A stretch of 64,000 nucleotides of DNA from CAZJYI01 sp964550025 (GTDB taxonomy: Bacteria; Verrucomicrobiota; Kiritimatiellia; UBA8416; CAYOBW01). A model generated the notes under the pieces. That model was given only the letters and a program-made list of their open reading frames with translations. It was not told the origin of the DNA and made no database searches. Of the stretch, positions 45,739-54,702 are shown in pieces (within the stretch, counting starts at the first letter, position 1; the number at the start of each line of letters is the position of its first letter). The stretch covers positions 1-64,000 of the forward strand of contig CAZJYI010000029.1 in the NCBI GenBank assembly GCA_964550025.1, written 5' to 3'. Made by a program: the position numbers and the translations under genes.

Positions 45739-45776
45739 ATTGAGTCGCAAATAGTTTGATTGTTTTGTGACTCAAT
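45739..45776 (+). promoter_or_regulatory. Operator-like inverted repeat before the ATPase gene
   Basis: ATTGAGTCGCAA (45739-45750) and TTGTGACTCAAT (45765-45776) are inverted repeats with one mismatch in an AT-rich region. They end about 10 bp before the ribosome site. CAATATCG also occurs as a direct repeat at about 45718 and 45773. The position suits a repressor site or a hairpin in the leader. Confidence 0.4.
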
Positions 45777-45795
45777 ATCGACACGGGAGGTGGTC

Positions 45796-47214
45796 ATGTT
45801 CGTGGGGCGAGACTACGAAATGGGGCTTCTGGAGGAGTTCCGGAAACGGCGCACGGCCGGACTGGTTGTGTGCCGGGGCCGTCGTCGCATTGGCAAAAGC
45901 ACGCTCATCGAGGAATTCGGAAAAAAACGGCGGTTCTTTGAGTTCTATGGCCTGGCTCCCCGCGAGGGCATCACCAACGAAGAACAATTGAGGCACTTCG
46001 GGCAACTGATGGGTACCGCGTTCGACCTGCCGGCCATGCATTTTGACAACTGGCACGAAGCGCTCTCCACGCTGGCGGGGCTGACCGCGAAAGGCGAGGC
46101 GATTGTCCTCCTTGACGAGATATCCTGGATGGCTTCCGGAGACAAGGACTTCGCCGGCAAACTCAAAGGCGTGTGGGATACTCGTTTCAAGAAGAACAAC
46201 CGGCTGGTCCTCATTCTCTGCGGGTCCGTGACCTCCTGGATCGACAACAACATCCTCAAGGATAAGGGATTCATGGGGCGGGTTTCGCTTACCATCACTC
46301 TTGACGAACTGCCGATCTACCATGCCGGCAAGTTTTGGAGCAGTACACCGTGGATTTCGGCTGCAGAGAAGCTACGAAGCTTGTGCGTGACAGGCGGGGT
46401 CCCACGCTACCTCGAAGAGATCCGCCCCGACCAGACCGCGGAAAGCAATATCAAGCGCATGTGCTTCTCCCCTGAGGGCCTCTTGTTCAGTGAATTCGAC
46501 AAGATCTTCCGCGATATTTTCGGCAGGCGTTCGGCCACGTTCAAGCGAGTTGTCGAAGCACTGTCCGGGCCGCCTCTCGAACCGGGGGAGCTCTGCCGTG
46601 CCCTTGGGGTCAAACCAACCGGCGGTCTGTCAGAGGTCCTTTCCGTGCTGGTCGCCTCCGGCATGGTGGCCAGGGACTACGTGTGGGACACGTCGGGACG
46701 AAAGCGCACCTTGAGCCGCTACCGCATCCGCGATAACTACCTGCGCTTCTACCTGCGCTATATTGACCGCCAGAAAGACAAGATCGAGCGGGGGCTTTTT
46801 CGGGAGGTGCACGTGGAAACCCTCAGCAACTGGGACACGATCATGGGATACCAGTTCGAGAATCTCATCCTGAACAACATCCATGCCGTTGTCCGGCGTC
46901 TTGGCATTGCACCGGAGAGCATCGTCAGCGCTGCACCCTATCTCCAGCACAGAACACGCCGCCATGAGGCCTGCCAGGTTGATCTGCTGATCCAGACGAA
47001 GAACACGCTCTACGTATGTGAGATCAAACTCCGCGGACGGATTGATGCCGGTGTAGCCAGCGAGGTCCTCGGCAAAGTCGACAAGCTCCCCGGAAGAAGC
47101 AAGTACTCGATCCGTCCAGTGCTCTTCTATGAAGGCAAGCTCGCCCCCGCCGTCAGGCGTTCGGACGTCTTCTGCCGGACCATCTCCGGCGCGGATCTCC
47201 TTGCCGCTCCCTGA
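45796..47214 (+). CDS. AAA/STAND-like ATPase with C-terminal DUF234 nuclease-like domain
   Basis: The 472-residue protein has an N-terminal P-loop ATPase of the archaeal-type COG1672 family (FVGRDYEMGLLEEF, P-loop CRGRRRIGKSTLIEEF, Walker B AIVLLDEISWM, sensor ILCGSVTSWI). A winged-helix-like middle follows, then a C-terminal DUF234 domain with the PD-(D/E)xK pattern VDLLI...YVCEIKLRG near residue 400. ATG 45796 follows GGGAGGTGG. Members are widespread in archaea and patchy in bacteria, often mobile; function is not established. The solitary setting with a private operator-like repeat suggests a transferred unit. Confidence 0.8.
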   Translation: MFVGRDYEMGLLEEFRKRRTAGLVVCRGRRRIGKSTLIEEFGKKRRFFEFYGLAPREGITNEEQLRHFGQLMGTAFDLPAMHFDNWHEALSTLAGLTAKGEAIVLLDEISWMASGDKDFAGKLKGVWDTRFKKNNRLVLILCGSVTSWIDNNILKDKGFMGRVSLTITLDELPIYHAGKFWSSTPWISAAEKLRSLCVTGGVPRYLEEIRPDQTAESNIKRMCFSPEGLLFSEFDKIFRDIFGRRSATFKRVVEALSGPPLEPGELCRALGVKPTGGLSEVLSVLVASGMVARDYVWDTSGRKRTLSRYRIRDNYLRFYLRYIDRQKDKIERGLFREVHVETLSNWDTIMGYQFENLILNNIHAVVRRLGIAPESIVSAAPYLQHRTRRHEACQVDLLIQTKNTLYVCEIKLRGRIDAGVASEVLGKVDKLPGRSKYSIRPVLFYEGKLAPAVRRSDVFCRTISGADLLAAP

Positions 47215-47296
47215 GAGGAAGCGTCCCTGGAGACGACGGTGGCCATCGGCGTGCGGACGGACTCGAACGGGTGAGAGAACGGCATTGGAAGGCGAC

Positions 47297-47911
47297 ATGG
47301 ACGGGCATTCAGCAGTTCTGCGGGCAGCCAGACCTACGCACGATGAAGGGCTGCTGTTTGCCCGTTACCTCGACACGGCCGCCGAGGGCCTTTTCCGCTT
47401 GATGCTGGGGCGGCGATCGGCGCACATCCTCGCCACCGCGTTCGTCGAGGAGAACCACGACCTCTCCTATCGTCACGTGACCTTTGCGGAGCGCGACGGG
47501 GTTGTCGTGGGCATGGTCTCCGGCTATGCCGCCGAGCAACATGCCTGCAGCTCGTTCGACCCCCTGATAGAGGCTGCCGGCAGACGCAACTTGCGGTTCC
47601 GGATCGCGCGGATACTCCTTGCGCCGCTGCTGCACATCCTCGACTCGATCGGCGACAGAGATTTCTATCTCCAGGCGATCGCGGTTGACGAGAAGGCGCG
47701 TGGCGGTGGCCTTGGGACGCTCCTCCTGGATTCCCTGGAGCGGCGGGCGCGCAACAGCGGGGCATCGCGACTGTCCCTCGACGTTTCCGCACGGAATCGG
47801 AAGGCCATCCGCTTCTACGAGCGTCGCGGCATGACCATCGAGTCACAGTGGCCCAAACGCCTGAAGATCCCGGGCTTGAAACTGTATCGAATGGCCAAGA
47901 GGCTGAGGTAG
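47297..47911 (+). CDS. GNAT-family N-acetyltransferase
   Basis: The 204-residue protein has the GNAT acetyl-CoA-binding motif EKARGGGLGTLLL (near residue 135) preceded by YLQAIAVD. It ends in the usual ARNRKAIRFYERRGM segment. ATG 47297 follows GGAAGG; the frame is open much further upstream but only this start gives a normal N-terminus. The substrate cannot be told from sequence. It is followed by a hexamer repeat. Confidence 0.82.
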   Translation: MDGHSAVLRAARPTHDEGLLFARYLDTAAEGLFRLMLGRRSAHILATAFVEENHDLSYRHVTFAERDGVVVGMVSGYAAEQHACSSFDPLIEAAGRRNLRFRIARILLAPLLHILDSIGDRDFYLQAIAVDEKARGGGLGTLLLDSLERRARNSGASRLSLDVSARNRKAIRFYERRGMTIESQWPKRLKIPGLKLYRMAKRLR

Positions 47912-47945
47912 GATCGACGGGAAACAAACTGGACCGTTTGCGTCC

Positions 47946-48019
47946 CTCCCTCTTTGTCTTCGTCTTTGTCTTTGCCTTTGTCGACGAAGGCAAAGATCAT
48001 GGCAAAGACGAAGAGGGAG
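47946..48019. repeat. Hexamer-unit palindromic repeat (AAAGAC type)
   Basis: CTCCCTCTTTGTCTTCGTC and further CTTTGT/CTTTGC steps (47946-47980) are mirrored by GACGAAGGCAAAG ... GGCAAAGACGAAGAGGGAG up to 48019. It forms a long stem after the acetyltransferase gene. Confidence 0.7.
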
Positions 48020-48029
48020 CGTCGTAACC

Positions 48030-48605
48030 ATGCCCCCGCCAAGTTCCCGGGCCGCCTTCATCAGCCGGCTCCGCAGCTGTGGGGCTTTGGGGAAGGGAAN
48101 NNNNNNNNNNNNNNNNNNNNNNNNNNNNNNNNNNNNNNNNNNNNNNNNNNNNNNNNNNNNNNNNNNNNNNNNNNNNNNNNNNNNNNNNNNNNNNNNNNNA
48201 ATATTGAACACTGAATGCTCAATGTCGAAGTGAGAAGGGAAGGGACCGGCCTCGCACTTCGGCATTCATCATTCAGTGTTCATCATTCTGCGGTTTCCCT
48301 TTCCCCGTCACCGGCATCACGACCATGTGACCACCATGTCCCGGGCCGCCTTCATCAGCCGGCTCCGCAGCTGTGGGGCTTTGGGGAAGGGAAATGTCGA
48401 ATATTGAACACTGAATGCTCAATGTCGAAGTGAGAAGGGAAGGGACCGGCCTCGTACTCGGTCTGCGCGGGTGTGCGTTTGCAGAGAGGGGAAACATCGA
48501 AGGATGAACGCTGAACCGCTGAATGTCGAAGTGAGACTCTCTCCCTCGCACTTCAACATTCAACATTGAGTGTTCTGCGGTTTCCCCTTTCCTGTCACCT
48601 GCATC
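48030..48605. repeat. Repeat island: tandem copies of heptamer elements with a shared flank
   Basis: A block beginning TCCCGGGCCGCCTTCATCAG starts at 48045 and again at 48339. In each case it is followed by CAGCTGTGGGGCTTTGGGG and a GAATGNT-type heptamer hairpin. A third heptamer hairpin fills 48495-48595 (GAAGGAT, GAACGCT, GAATGTC, then CACTTCA, ACATTCA and so on). No gene is seen between 47912 and 48662. The assembly gap falls inside the first copy. Confidence 0.75.
48100..48199. other. Assembly gap of 100 N
   Basis: Exactly 100 N occupy these positions, a conventional scaffold-gap length. The left flank ends GGGAA and the right flank starts AATATTGAACA. In the second copy of the repeat (48389-48410) the same flanks are joined by only six bases, ATGTCG. 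Confidence 0.98.
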
Positions 48606-48662
48606 GTGACCACGCCCCCGCCACGTCCGGGCCCCATGGCACGGTCCGGCGCCGCCAGTGGA

Positions 48663-50441
48663 TCAGTCCTCTGGCGACTGTGGCAGGCAGATGCTGAATG
48701 TGCTGCCTTCTCCCGGGGTGCTGGCGACGTCCACGCGGCCGCCGTGTACGGTGGTCACGTGCTTCACGATGGCCAGGCCAAGTCCCGTGCCGCCGAGTTT
48801 GCGGCTGCGGCCCTTGTCGACACGGTAGAAGCGTTCGAACAGGCGGGACATGTGCTGCGGTTCGATGCCGGGGCCTTCATCGCGTACGGAAATGACGACT
48901 TCCTCGCCCTCTCCCCGACCTTCGACAACCACGGCCTTCTCCTCGTCGCTGTACTTGATCGCGTTGTCCACCAGGTTGGTCACGGCCTGCTCGAGCAACT
49001 GGCGTTCGATGTTCGCCTTCAGCCCGGGAGCGCAGTTTACCGTTACGCGGATCTTCTTGGCCTCCGCGGCGGCCCGGCAGGCCTGGGCAGCCGACTCCAG
49101 CACGGGGGCAACGGGGCCCCGGTTCAGCTCGATGGCGCGGTGATCGGCGTCGTGCTCGATGCGCGAAAGTGTCAGGAGATCGTCCACGATTGACTTGAGC
49201 CGTGCGGAGTGGCGGTGGATGATCTCCAGGAAGCGTTCACGTTCGCCCTTGTCCTCCGCCGCTCCTTCGCGCAGCGTCTCCACGAATCCCAGCACGGACG
49301 TGATCGGGGTCTTCAGCTCATGGGACACGTTGGCGACGAAGTCGCTGCGAATCGTCTCGAGACGGAGCATGCGAGTAACGTCGTTGAGCACGACCACGGC
49401 GCCGATCTTGTCGCCGCCGGGGCCGTTCAACCCGGTGCCGTGGGCCTGCAAATGCATGTCGCGGTCGAAGAGATAGATGTCGCCCTCTACGGGAACGGTG
49501 CCTTCGAGGGTGCGTTCGACGATATTGTGCAGTTCGTCGTTGCGGATGACCTCCACGATGTTACGGCCGATACACTCTTCGGCCCGCGCCGCGAAGAGCT
49601 TCTCGGCGGCGGCGTTCATCTTGATCACACGCCGTTCGGTATCGACCGCGACGACACTCTCGGTCATGCAGGCGAACAGCGCCGCCTGTTCGTCGCGCTG
49701 GCGTGTGATGTCATCGATACGGGCCTGGAGTTGTTCGGCCATACTGTTCATGGTCTGACCCAGCAGGTTGACCTCGGAGATGTCGGAGGGCGGGAGCCGC
49801 GTGGCCAGGTTACCCGTGGCAAATGATTCCGCGCCGTCGCGCATTCGCCGGATGGGGCGGCTGATACGGCGCGCCACGGCGATGCTGAGTCCGGCGGCCG
49901 CCACGGCCAGCAACAGGCCGGCGATAATGATGCGGTGCCGCAGGACGTTGACGGTGCTGTCGACGTCAGCGAGGGACAGCGACGTGCGCACGACGGCCTC
50001 GGGGGCATCCTCGCCCGGCACGGCTCTCGCGAAGTACATCATGTTCATCTTGAGCGTATCGCTGAACCGCCGCGAGCAGCCGCGACCGTCGACCATGGCC
50101 GCCATGATCTCGGGGCGGTTGCTGTGGTCGTCCATCACGGCCGGGTCCTTTTCCGAGTCCCCCGTGACTTTGCCGGAGGGGAGGATGACGGTGATGCGGT
50201 AGCCGGATGTCTTGCCCAGAGCGTCACAGAGACCGTCCACCTGCGGCAGCGCAAGGGAATCCAGGCTTGCGTTCAGGTGCTCGGTCGCCATTCCGGCCGC
50301 GGCTTCGAGCCGCCGCTCCGTCTGTCGATAGTGGAAGGTGCGAGCGGCGTGCGCGGCATACCAGGCCGCCGCGCACATGGCGAACACGACGATGGCGCTG
50401 AAAGCCGGGAAGATCTGCCAGGAAAGAGGACGGTTTCTCAT
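48663..50441 (-). CDS. phoR: PhoR-like sensor histidine kinase, copy 2
   Basis: The 592-residue paralogue of the kinase at 37064-38830 has the same layout: two membrane segments, HAMP-like ARRISRPIRRMRDGAESF, PAS with FACMTESVVAVDTERRV, His box VSHELKTPIT, N-box NLVDNAIKYS, and GGTGLGLAIV. All catalytic residues are present. It is the last gene of phosphate operon 2. Here it lies about 28 bp after phoU rather than overlapping it. Confidence 0.88.
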   Translation of the reverse strand: MRNRPLSWQIFPAFSAIVVFAMCAAAWYAAHAARTFHYRQTERRLEAAAGMATEHLNASLDSLALPQVDGLCDALGKTSGYRITVILPSGKVTGDSEKDPAVMDDHSNRPEIMAAMVDGRGCSRRFSDTLKMNMMYFARAVPGEDAPEAVVRTSLSLADVDSTVNVLRHRIIIAGLLLAVAAAGLSIAVARRISRPIRRMRDGAESFATGNLATRLPPSDISEVNLLGQTMNSMAEQLQARIDDITRQRDEQAALFACMTESVVAVDTERRVIKMNAAAEKLFAARAEECIGRNIVEVIRNDELHNIVERTLEGTVPVEGDIYLFDRDMHLQAHGTGLNGPGGDKIGAVVVLNDVTRMLRLETIRSDFVANVSHELKTPITSVLGFVETLREGAAEDKGERERFLEIIHRHSARLKSIVDDLLTLSRIEHDADHRAIELNRGPVAPVLESAAQACRAAAEAKKIRVTVNCAPGLKANIERQLLEQAVTNLVDNAIKYSDEEKAVVVEGRGEGEEVVISVRDEGPGIEPQHMSRLFERFYRVDKGRSRKLGGTGLGLAIVKHVTTVHGGRVDVASTPGEGSTFSICLPQSPED

Positions 50442-50469
50442 GGGCCTTACTCGGTCAGCAGGTGCGCGG

Positions 50470-51150
50470 CTACTCCTCTTCCTTCGGCCCGTTTGGCGGT
50501 TCGGTATGTCTGATGTCCCGCCCCTGGACCACGTAGAACACGTCTTCCGCGATGCTCACGGCGTGGTCCGCAATGCGCTCGAACGCGCGCGAGGTCAGGA
50601 CAAGCTCCAGCACCTGTGCCATTGTTTTGGGGTCCGTGAGGAAGTACGTCATCAGTTCCCGGAAGATCTGGTCGTTGAGCTGGTCGACCGTGTCGTCGTT
50701 CTTGATGACCTTCACGGCCAGTTCGCTGGACCGCCGGGTAAAGGCGTCCAGCGAGTCCCGCAGCATCTGCATCGCCGTCTCGGCCATGCGCGGCAGGTCG
50801 ATCAGCGGCTTGAGCGGCTTCTGCTTGAGCATCTCCTTGGCGTAGAAGCCAATGTTCATGGTCTGGTCGCCGATGCGCTCGAGCTCGGAAGTGATACGGG
50901 TGATCATGAGCAGCAGCCGCAGGTCGGAGGCCACCGGCGTGTACACGCTGATCAGGCGAATGGTCTCTTCGTCGATTTCGCGCTGCAGCACGTCAAGGGT
51001 GTCCTCGTTTCCCGGGACCGGTTCGAAAAGCTCGATGTTCCATTCCACCAGCGTCTGCGTGGTGTCGTGGATCATGCGCTCTGTCAAAGCCCCCATCTTC
51101 AGCACCTTCTCGGTGAGGGCGTTGAGATCGCTGTCAAACTGCTTAGGCAT
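50470..51150 (-). CDS. phoU: PhoU phosphate-transport regulator, copy 2
   Basis: The 226-residue protein is the same length as copy 1 and very similar (MPKQFDSDLNALTEKVLKMG at the start; ERIGDQTMNIGFYAKEML and ERIADHAVSIAEDVFYVV motifs). It should bridge the second Pst transporter to the second PhoR. It begins 14 bp after the pstB stop, with no repeat between, which is likely the ancestral arrangement for both operons. Confidence 0.88.
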   Translation of the reverse strand: MPKQFDSDLNALTEKVLKMGALTERMIHDTTQTLVEWNIELFEPVPGNEDTLDVLQREIDEETIRLISVYTPVASDLRLLLMITRITSELERIGDQTMNIGFYAKEMLKQKPLKPLIDLPRMAETAMQMLRDSLDAFTRRSSELAVKVIKNDDTVDQLNDQIFRELMTYFLTDPKTMAQVLELVLTSRAFERIADHAVSIAEDVFYVVQGRDIRHTEPPNGPKEEE

Positions 51151-51164
51151 GGTCGTGTACTCCG

Positions 51165-51950
51165 TTATCCGTAGCGACCCTCGATGTACTCTTCGGTTCG
51201 CTTGTCTTTCGGCGTGAGGAAGAGGTCCGCCGTCGGACCGTGTTCCACCAGTTCGCCGTTCAGCATATACATACATTCGTCGCTGACGCGCCGCGCCTGT
51301 GCCATGTTGTGCGTCACAATAACGATACTATACCGGCCGCGAAGCGTCATGAGGAGATCCTCGACGGCTTCCGTGCCCGCGGCGTCCAGGGCCGAGCAGG
51401 GCTCGTCCATGAGGAGCACCTCAGGCTTGAGAGGCAGGAGCCGCGCGATGCAGAGCTTCTGTTGCTGCTCGAGCTGGAGGTTCGTGCCCTTGCGATGCAG
51501 TTGGTCTTTAACGTCGTCGAAGAGGAAGACCTCCCGCAGCGCTTTCTCCACCGCTTCGGCTTCCTCGGCCTTGCTCAGTTCGCCGCGCCTGGCATGGATA
51601 CGCAAGCCGAAGGCCACATTATCGTAGATCGAGAGGGGTAGGGGGTTGGGCCGCTGGAATACCATCCCCACCCACTTGCGCAATTCGATGAGCGACACGT
51701 CCTCGTCGAAGATGTTCTTGCCGAGGATGCGGATTCCGCCTTCAATGCGTACACCGGCAAAACGCTCGTTCATACGGTTGAAGCAGCGCAGCAGCGTGGT
51801 CTTGCCGCAGCCCGACGGGCCGATCAGAGCCGTGATCAGGCCGCCCTTGATGATGGACGTCACATCGATCAGGGCCTGGAAATCAGTGTACCAGAGGTCC
51901 AGGTTTTCCGTGATGATTGCCGGGTGCTCGGTTGTCTGGGTTGTGTCCAT
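51165..51950 (-). CDS. pstB: PstB ATPase, subunit A, copy 2 (degenerate signature)
   Basis: The 261-residue ATPase is collinear with copy 1. It has Walker A GPSGCGKTT, Q-loop Gln (GMVFQRPNP), Walker B LLMDEPCSALD and H-loop VTHNMAQA. The signature is again LQLEQQQKL. That the unusual signature is retained in both paralogous operons, despite divergence elsewhere in the protein, argues for selection rather than sequencing error or decay. It sits 5 bp after the subunit B gene. Confidence 0.88.
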   Translation of the reverse strand: MDTTQTTEHPAIITENLDLWYTDFQALIDVTSIIKGGLITALIGPSGCGKTTLLRCFNRMNERFAGVRIEGGIRILGKNIFDEDVSLIELRKWVGMVFQRPNPLPLSIYDNVAFGLRIHARRGELSKAEEAEAVEKALREVFLFDDVKDQLHRKGTNLQLEQQQKLCIARLLPLKPEVLLMDEPCSALDAAGTEAVEDLLMTLRGRYSIVIVTHNMAQARRVSDECMYMLNGELVEHGPTADLFLTPKDKRTEEYIEGRYG

Positions 51951-51955
51951 CGCGG

Positions 51956-52729
51956 CTATCCGAAAACTCCGTGAACATAGTCATGGGTGACCTGGTTGCC
52001 GGGATCATCCGAGAACATGAGCTCGGTGTCGCCCGTCTGCACGACTTCACCCTCGTTGAGGAAACAGGTGATGTCGCCCAGCCTTCGCGCCTGCTGAACG
52101 AGGTTGGTCACGAGAATGATGGTCATCGACTCCTTCAGGGTGACGAGAACGTCTTCGATGCGCATCGTGGTGACAGGGTCGATCGCGATCGAGAATTCGT
52201 CGAGACAGAGGATTTCCGGCTCGTGGGAGAGGGCCCGCGCGATGGTCAGGCGCTGCTGTTGCCCGCCCGACAGCATCGTTCCGAGCGTCTTGAGGCGGTC
52301 TTTCACCTCGTCCCACAGCGCGGCCTGCGTGAGGCAGCGCTCGACGACTTCATCGAGGTGCGCGCGGTTGCGAATCCCGGCCCGGCGCGGCGCATAAGCG
52401 ACGTTGTCGTAGATGGAGAGGGGCAGCCCCACCGGCAGCGGAAAGACCATGCCGATCGAGCGCCGCAGATCGTACACATTTCGGACCTTGTGGACGTCCG
52501 TGCCGTCGACCAGGACGGTTCCGCTCGTCTTGGCGCCCGCCTCCAGCTCTATGGTGCGGTTGATGCACTTCAACAGCGTCGTCTTGCCCGAGTTGGCGGG
52601 ACCGATGATGGCGAAAATACCGTTGCGCGGGATCTCCATGGAGACGCCCTTCAAGGCCGGCTTGCTGCCGAACGAAACGCGCAGGTCCCTGATCTCGATT
52701 TTGTTGTCCGCGGCCATGGCGGCTACCAT
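51956..52729 (-). CDS. PstB-like ATPase, subunit B, copy 2 (lost Q- and H-loop residues)
   Basis: The 257-residue ATPase repeats the copy 1 pattern: Walker A GPANSGKTT, canonical LSGGQQQRL, but GMVFPLPVG at the Q-loop, VTNLVQQA at the H-loop, and LDEFSIAID after Walker B. ATG 52729 overlaps the pstA end exactly as in copy 1; ATG 52717 is an alternative. A long upstream extension in the same frame is only antisense-free read-through of pstA in another frame and was rejected. Confidence 0.87.
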   Translation of the reverse strand: MVAAMAADNKIEIRDLRVSFGSKPALKGVSMEIPRNGIFAIIGPANSGKTTLLKCINRTIELEAGAKTSGTVLVDGTDVHKVRNVYDLRRSIGMVFPLPVGLPLSIYDNVAYAPRRAGIRNRAHLDEVVERCLTQAALWDEVKDRLKTLGTMLSGGQQQRLTIARALSHEPEILCLDEFSIAIDPVTTMRIEDVLVTLKESMTIILVTNLVQQARRLGDITCFLNEGEVVQTGDTELMFSDDPGNQVTHDYVHGVFG

Positions 52730-53640
52730 TTCTTCTTGTGGCGCATGTAGGTGCGCAGTGCGATGGCGAAACTGTTGAAAACCAGCACGAAACCGAGCAG
52801 GACAACTGCCGTGCCGTAGAGCATCGATTCGGGAACGTTCGGCACCTGCGTGGCGATCGTGTAGAGATGGTAGGACAGCGCCATGCACTGCTCCATCGGG
52901 TTGTAGGCGAACAGGTCGCCGCGCGCGATCTTCTTGAAGAACACGGCGCCGGTGAACATGATCGGGGCTGTTTCGCCCGCCGCGCGGCAGACCTGCAGGA
53001 TGACCCCGGTGAGGATGCCGCCGATGGAGTTCGGCAGCACGATCGTCCGGATCGTCTGCCAGCGCGTGGCCCCCAGGTTCCAGCAGGCCATGCGGAACGC
53101 CATGGGGACGGCGGCGAGGGCCTCCTTGGTCGAGACGATGATGACCGGCAGTGTCATGATGGCCAGCGTCAGCGAGGCCGACAGGACGCATTTGCCGAGG
53201 CCGGCGAAGGCGACAAAGGCGCCGAGACCGAACAGGGCGTGAACGATGCTCGGCACTCCCGCCAGGTTGACGACGGCCAGGTGGACAATGCGCGTGAACC
53301 AGTTGTCCTTGGCGTACTCGTTGAGGTAGATGCCCGCCAGTACGCCAATCGGAACGGCAATCATGAGCGAAAAGGCCACGGTGTACAGCGTCCCGACGAG
53401 CGGCGACCAGATTCCGCCCGCTCGCATGCCCCGCTTGGGAACGTCGGTAAGGAACTCCCACGTCAGCGAAGGCCAGGCGCGTACCACGAGGCAGATGATG
53501 AGGGCGATCAGGGGAATCAGGATGATCACGGCCATCGAGCCGAAGACGGCGCCCACGATCTTCTGCTTGCGCAGCTTGTGCCGGACAAGGTCCGTGGCCG
53601 TGAAGAGCTTCGCGGCATCGGTTGTGGTCGTGTCTGTCAC
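52723..53640 (-). CDS. pstA: PstA phosphate permease, copy 2
   Basis: The 305-residue membrane protein has the PstA motifs of copy 1 (YLNEYAKDNWFTRIVH, LAGVPSIVHALFGLGAFV, MRACWNLGAT-like coupling region, AGETAPIMFTGAVF). It starts at GTG 53640, sharing one base with the pstC stop. Six hydrophobic segments are visible. Confidence 0.9.
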   Translation of the reverse strand: MTDTTTTDAAKLFTATDLVRHKLRKQKIVGAVFGSMAVIILIPLIALIICLVVRAWPSLTWEFLTDVPKRGMRAGGIWSPLVGTLYTVAFSLMIAVPIGVLAGIYLNEYAKDNWFTRIVHLAVVNLAGVPSIVHALFGLGAFVAFAGLGKCVLSASLTLAIMTLPVIIVSTKEALAAVPMAFRMACWNLGATRWQTIRTIVLPNSIGGILTGVILQVCRAAGETAPIMFTGAVFFKKIARGDLFAYNPMEQCMALSYHLYTIATQVPNVPESMLYGTAVVLLGFVLVFNSFAIALRTYMRHKKKW

Positions 53641-54674
53641 TATCCCCTCTTGCGAACGCCTTTAACGATGAGATCGGCCGTCATGTTGATCACAAACGTG
53701 ATGGCAAAAAGCACCATGCCGACAACGAAAAGCACCTGGTAGTGGTGCGCTTCCTCGGGGAAGACGCCCCCGGGGCCCGGGTTCAGCCTCGGGGCTTCGC
53801 CCATCTCCGCCGCAATGGTAGCGGTGAGAGTGCGCACCGATTCGAGCACGTGAAAGTACGGCGGGGAACCGTCGATCGGGATGTTGATCGAGTGTCCCGT
53901 GGCCATCAGGACGGCCATCGTTTCGCCCACGGCCCGGCCGACGCCAAGCAGGACGGCCGCCAGAAGCCCGCTCTTGGCGGCGGGCAGAATCACGCGGTGC
54001 ACCACCTGCCAGCGCGTGGCGCCCAGTGCCTCGGCAGCCTCAATGTACGTGTCGGGGACGGCCCGGATGGCGTCCTCGGCAATCGAGACGATGATCGGAA
54101 CACTCATCAGCCCCACGATGATGCCGGCGTTGAGCACGTTCAGACCGATCGGTGCGCCCGTGAGCTTGACGATCAGCGGGTTCATTACCATCAGACCGAT
54201 GAAGCCCCAGACAACCGACGGGATGGCCGCCAGCAGCTCGATCATGACCTTGAGCGCCTCGCGCGTCTTCTTGCCGCAAAACTCGGCGACGAAGACGGCC
54301 GTCCCCAGCCCGAAGGGCACGGCCACGAGCATGGAAACCGCCGTGACACTGGCCGTTCCCGCGATCAGCGCGAGGATTCCATAGCGTTTGTTGGATGCCG
54401 AGGTCGGATACCACTCCTGGCTGAGGAGGAATTCCTTGATGTCCAGGTTGTGATGCAGGAAGGGAGCGCCTTCGCGATAGACGAAGAAGAAAATGCCGAA
54501 GACGAAGATAATGGAACTGACGCCGCAGAGATAGATCAGCGCCACGGTCGTGCGTTCGCTCACGATGCCGAATACACTCAGGACGCGGCGCAGGAGCGAC
54601 TTGCGTGTATCCGCGGCGGCGGGGGAGGGACTCTCTGTACTGGTATCGCTCACGGGCTGACTCTCGGCCGGCAC
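53640..54674 (-). CDS. pstC: PstC phosphate permease, copy 2
   Basis: The 344-residue permease has ELLAAIPSVVWGFIGL, the coupling helix IRAVPDTYIEAAEALGAT and GVGRAVGETMAVLM. GTG 54674 follows GGAGAAG. Unlike operon 1, it does not overlap pstS; a 170-bp gap filled by a heptamer repeat separates them, so the two genes may be expressed at different levels. Confidence 0.9.
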   Translation of the reverse strand: MPAESQPVSDTSTESPSPAAADTRKSLLRRVLSVFGIVSERTTVALIYLCGVSSIIFVFGIFFFVYREGAPFLHHNLDIKEFLLSQEWYPTSASNKRYGILALIAGTASVTAVSMLVAVPFGLGTAVFVAEFCGKKTREALKVMIELLAAIPSVVWGFIGLMVMNPLIVKLTGAPIGLNVLNAGIIVGLMSVPIIVSIAEDAIRAVPDTYIEAAEALGATRWQVVHRVILPAAKSGLLAAVLLGVGRAVGETMAVLMATGHSINIPIDGSPPYFHVLESVRTLTATIAAEMGEAPRLNPGPGGVFPEEAHHYQVLFVVGMVLFAITFVINMTADLIVKGVRKRG

Positions 54675-54702
54675 CTTCTCCTGTTTCTCCGCCGTATCAG
54701 GC

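Noticed and set aside
48030..48605. Possible insertion sequence
   Set aside because: No transposase frame is present; the block is explained by tandem copies of heptamer hairpins with a shared flank.
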